Positions 5,235 through 6,104 of a stretch of 6,104 nucleotides of DNA are shown in pieces. Source of the stretch: Phycisphaeraceae bacterium. GTDB lineage: Bacteria > Planctomycetota > Phycisphaerae > Phycisphaerales > UBA1924. The notes below the pieces were generated by a model that was not told the origin of the DNA, searched no databases, and worked only from the letters and a program-made list of their open reading frames with translations. The translations under genes were made by a program, and so were the position numbers. Position 1 is the first letter of the stretch. Each line of letters opens with the position of its first letter. The stretch lies in NCBI GenBank assembly GCA_009827205.1, contig WUAK01000175.1, forward strand, positions 1 to 6,104. Reading direction: 5' to 3'.

Positions 5235-6074
5235 TTATCGCCTGCGACGCATCGCGACGAGACCGCCGAATCCGAGCATCGCAGCACTCGCCGGGGCTGG
5301 AATGATCTTGACTTCGAGCTGAAGTGAGACAGGGGAGCCGCCCTCGTTCGTGCTGAACACCGGGAACATGCCCTGGCCAGTTTGGTCGGCAGGGTGGAGG
5401 CTGGTGATCGAGAGGCTCACGATGCCCGAGTTGAGCGAATCCTGCAGGTAGCTGACGACGTCAGCGTTGTTGAGGTCGAGTGCGAACTCGATTGTCTGGC
5501 CCGAGCCGATGACTGTGGTTCCGGGCGTTTCGCCAATGATGTTGCCGACCGCAAACGGGGCGGGGGTGAAGCCGTCGCGCTGGTTGTTGGACACGTCTCG
5601 GAGTGTGCCGCCCGAGTTGTCGGTGGCGTACGCGTTGCGGATGTCCTCACTGGTCGGATCGCCGAAGCCCCAGGCAAAGTCGTCACCGTACGCGAACGCG
5701 TTGAGCCCGCCGCGGAACCCGGTGCCGAAGAGGTCGATCGAGGCGCCTTCGTTGTAGACGTTGTCGTAACTGAACTCGCCGCCGGTGATAGTCGCCGAAG
5801 CGGTGGCTGATGTGATGATGTAGTTCGAAGCGCCCTGGCCAGACGTGATGTCACCCGCGGTGATGAAGCTGTTGAGGAACTGCGCATCGCGATCATCGAA
5901 CTGGCCCGGGACGAAACCGGAGCTGAACGTCGAAGCGGCAGGACGGAAACCAGTGGTGAAGTTGAACGGATAATTCCAGCGGTCGAACGTTGGTGCCGCA
6001 AAGTCGAACGTAGTCTGCGCCGTAGCGCCGGCGGCGAGCAGGAGCCCGCCCAGGATCGCTGTCTGCTTGATCAT
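5235..6074 (-). CDS. Exported PEP-CTERM protein, 279 aa, function unknown
   Basis: A Sec signal peptide covers residues 1-19, with hydrophobic AILGGLLLAAG (6-16) and likely cleavage after ATA before Gln20. The mature part (20-257) is rich in Gly, Ser, Thr, Asn and Asp and alternates short hydrophobic strands, as in a beta-sandwich. It includes SLHPADQTG (225-233), which I associate from memory with other planctomycete sorted proteins. The C-terminus is a sorting signal: IPAPAS (258-263), a short hydrophobic helix (264-275) and Arg276-279. PEP-CTERM signals are processed by exosortase/archaeosortase-type enzymes and place proteins at the cell surface or extracellular matrix; here the usual Glu is Ala, giving PAP. 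The ATG at 6074 follows a weak Shine-Dalgarno (AGGCGAG region). The promoter lies beyond the window. The gene converges on argB and ends before a hairpin terminator. Its binding partner or substrate cannot be read from the sequence. Confidence 0.88.
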   Translation of the reverse strand: MIKQTAILGGLLLAAGATAQTTFDFAAPTFDRWNYPFNFTTGFRPAASTFSSGFVPGQFDDRDAQFLNSFITAGDITSGQGASNYIITSATASATITGGEFSYDNVYNEGASIDLFGTGFRGGLNAFAYGDDFAWGFGDPTSEDIRNAYATDNSGGTLRDVSNNQRDGFTPAPFAVGNIIGETPGTTVIGSGQTIEFALDLNNADVVSYLQDSLNSGIVSLSITSLHPADQTGQGMFPVFSTNEGGSPVSLQLEVKIIPAPASAAMLGFGGLVAMRRRR

Positions 6075-6104
6075 GTCTCTCGCCTGTGGGTGTCTTGCGA
6101 GGGA

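Noticed and set aside
5382..5810. A 142-codon open frame on the plus strand
   Set aside because: It is antisense to the PEP-CTERM gene, which has a signal peptide and a sorting tail. The shadow is an Arg/Val/Glu-rich artefact of GC-rich codons.

Overview
The window looks like a chromosomal segment from a planctomycete, most likely of the Phycisphaerae. The main clue is a secreted protein ending in a PAP-type PEP-CTERM sorting signal (Pro-Ala-Pro-Ala-Ser, short hydrophobic helix, Arg4), a form I associate with that class. A bacterial LCAT-type lipase lipoprotein and moderately high GC content fit but do not prove this. I see no mobile element, CRISPR array, tRNA or rRNA.

Left part (1-2663, minus strand). 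Reading leftwards, a TTG-started gene for a DUF5996-like protein of unknown function (2663-1752) is followed, after a 110-bp gap, by an LCAT-family serine hydrolase predicted to be a lipoprotein (1641-217). The hydrolase stop overlaps the start of a 71-residue one-helix membrane protein as ATGA. That gene in turn overlaps by ATGA the start of a further gene cut off by the window edge. The last three form a tight, translationally coupled set that probably works at the cell envelope.

Middle (2664-2804, divergent intergenic). This 141-bp stretch carries a near-consensus sigma70 promoter for argR (TTGACA, 17 bp, TATATT) whose predicted +1 falls on the argR ATG, so the mRNA is probably leaderless. 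A 12/14 match to the ARG-box core overlaps the -10 and the start codon, implying autorepression. In the other direction lies a six-codon mini-ORF with an excellent Shine-Dalgarno, upstream of the DUF5996-like gene.

Right-middle (2805-5070, plus strand). argR-argC-argB form one compact operon with ATGA and GTGA overlaps: the arginine repressor plus steps 3 and 2 of arginine synthesis (N-acetylglutamyl-phosphate reductase and N-acetylglutamate kinase). Because the repressor is the first gene of the operon it controls, arginine probably tunes repressor and enzymes together. The kinase is the short E. coli-like form. argJ, argD, argF, argG and argH are not in the window.

Right end (5071-6104). 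A 164-bp convergent gap holds a strong hairpin terminator for the minus-strand PEP-CTERM gene (6074-5235). I found no wholly new system. The most interesting points are the leaderless, self-operated argR promoter and the lipase/small-membrane-protein coupling.
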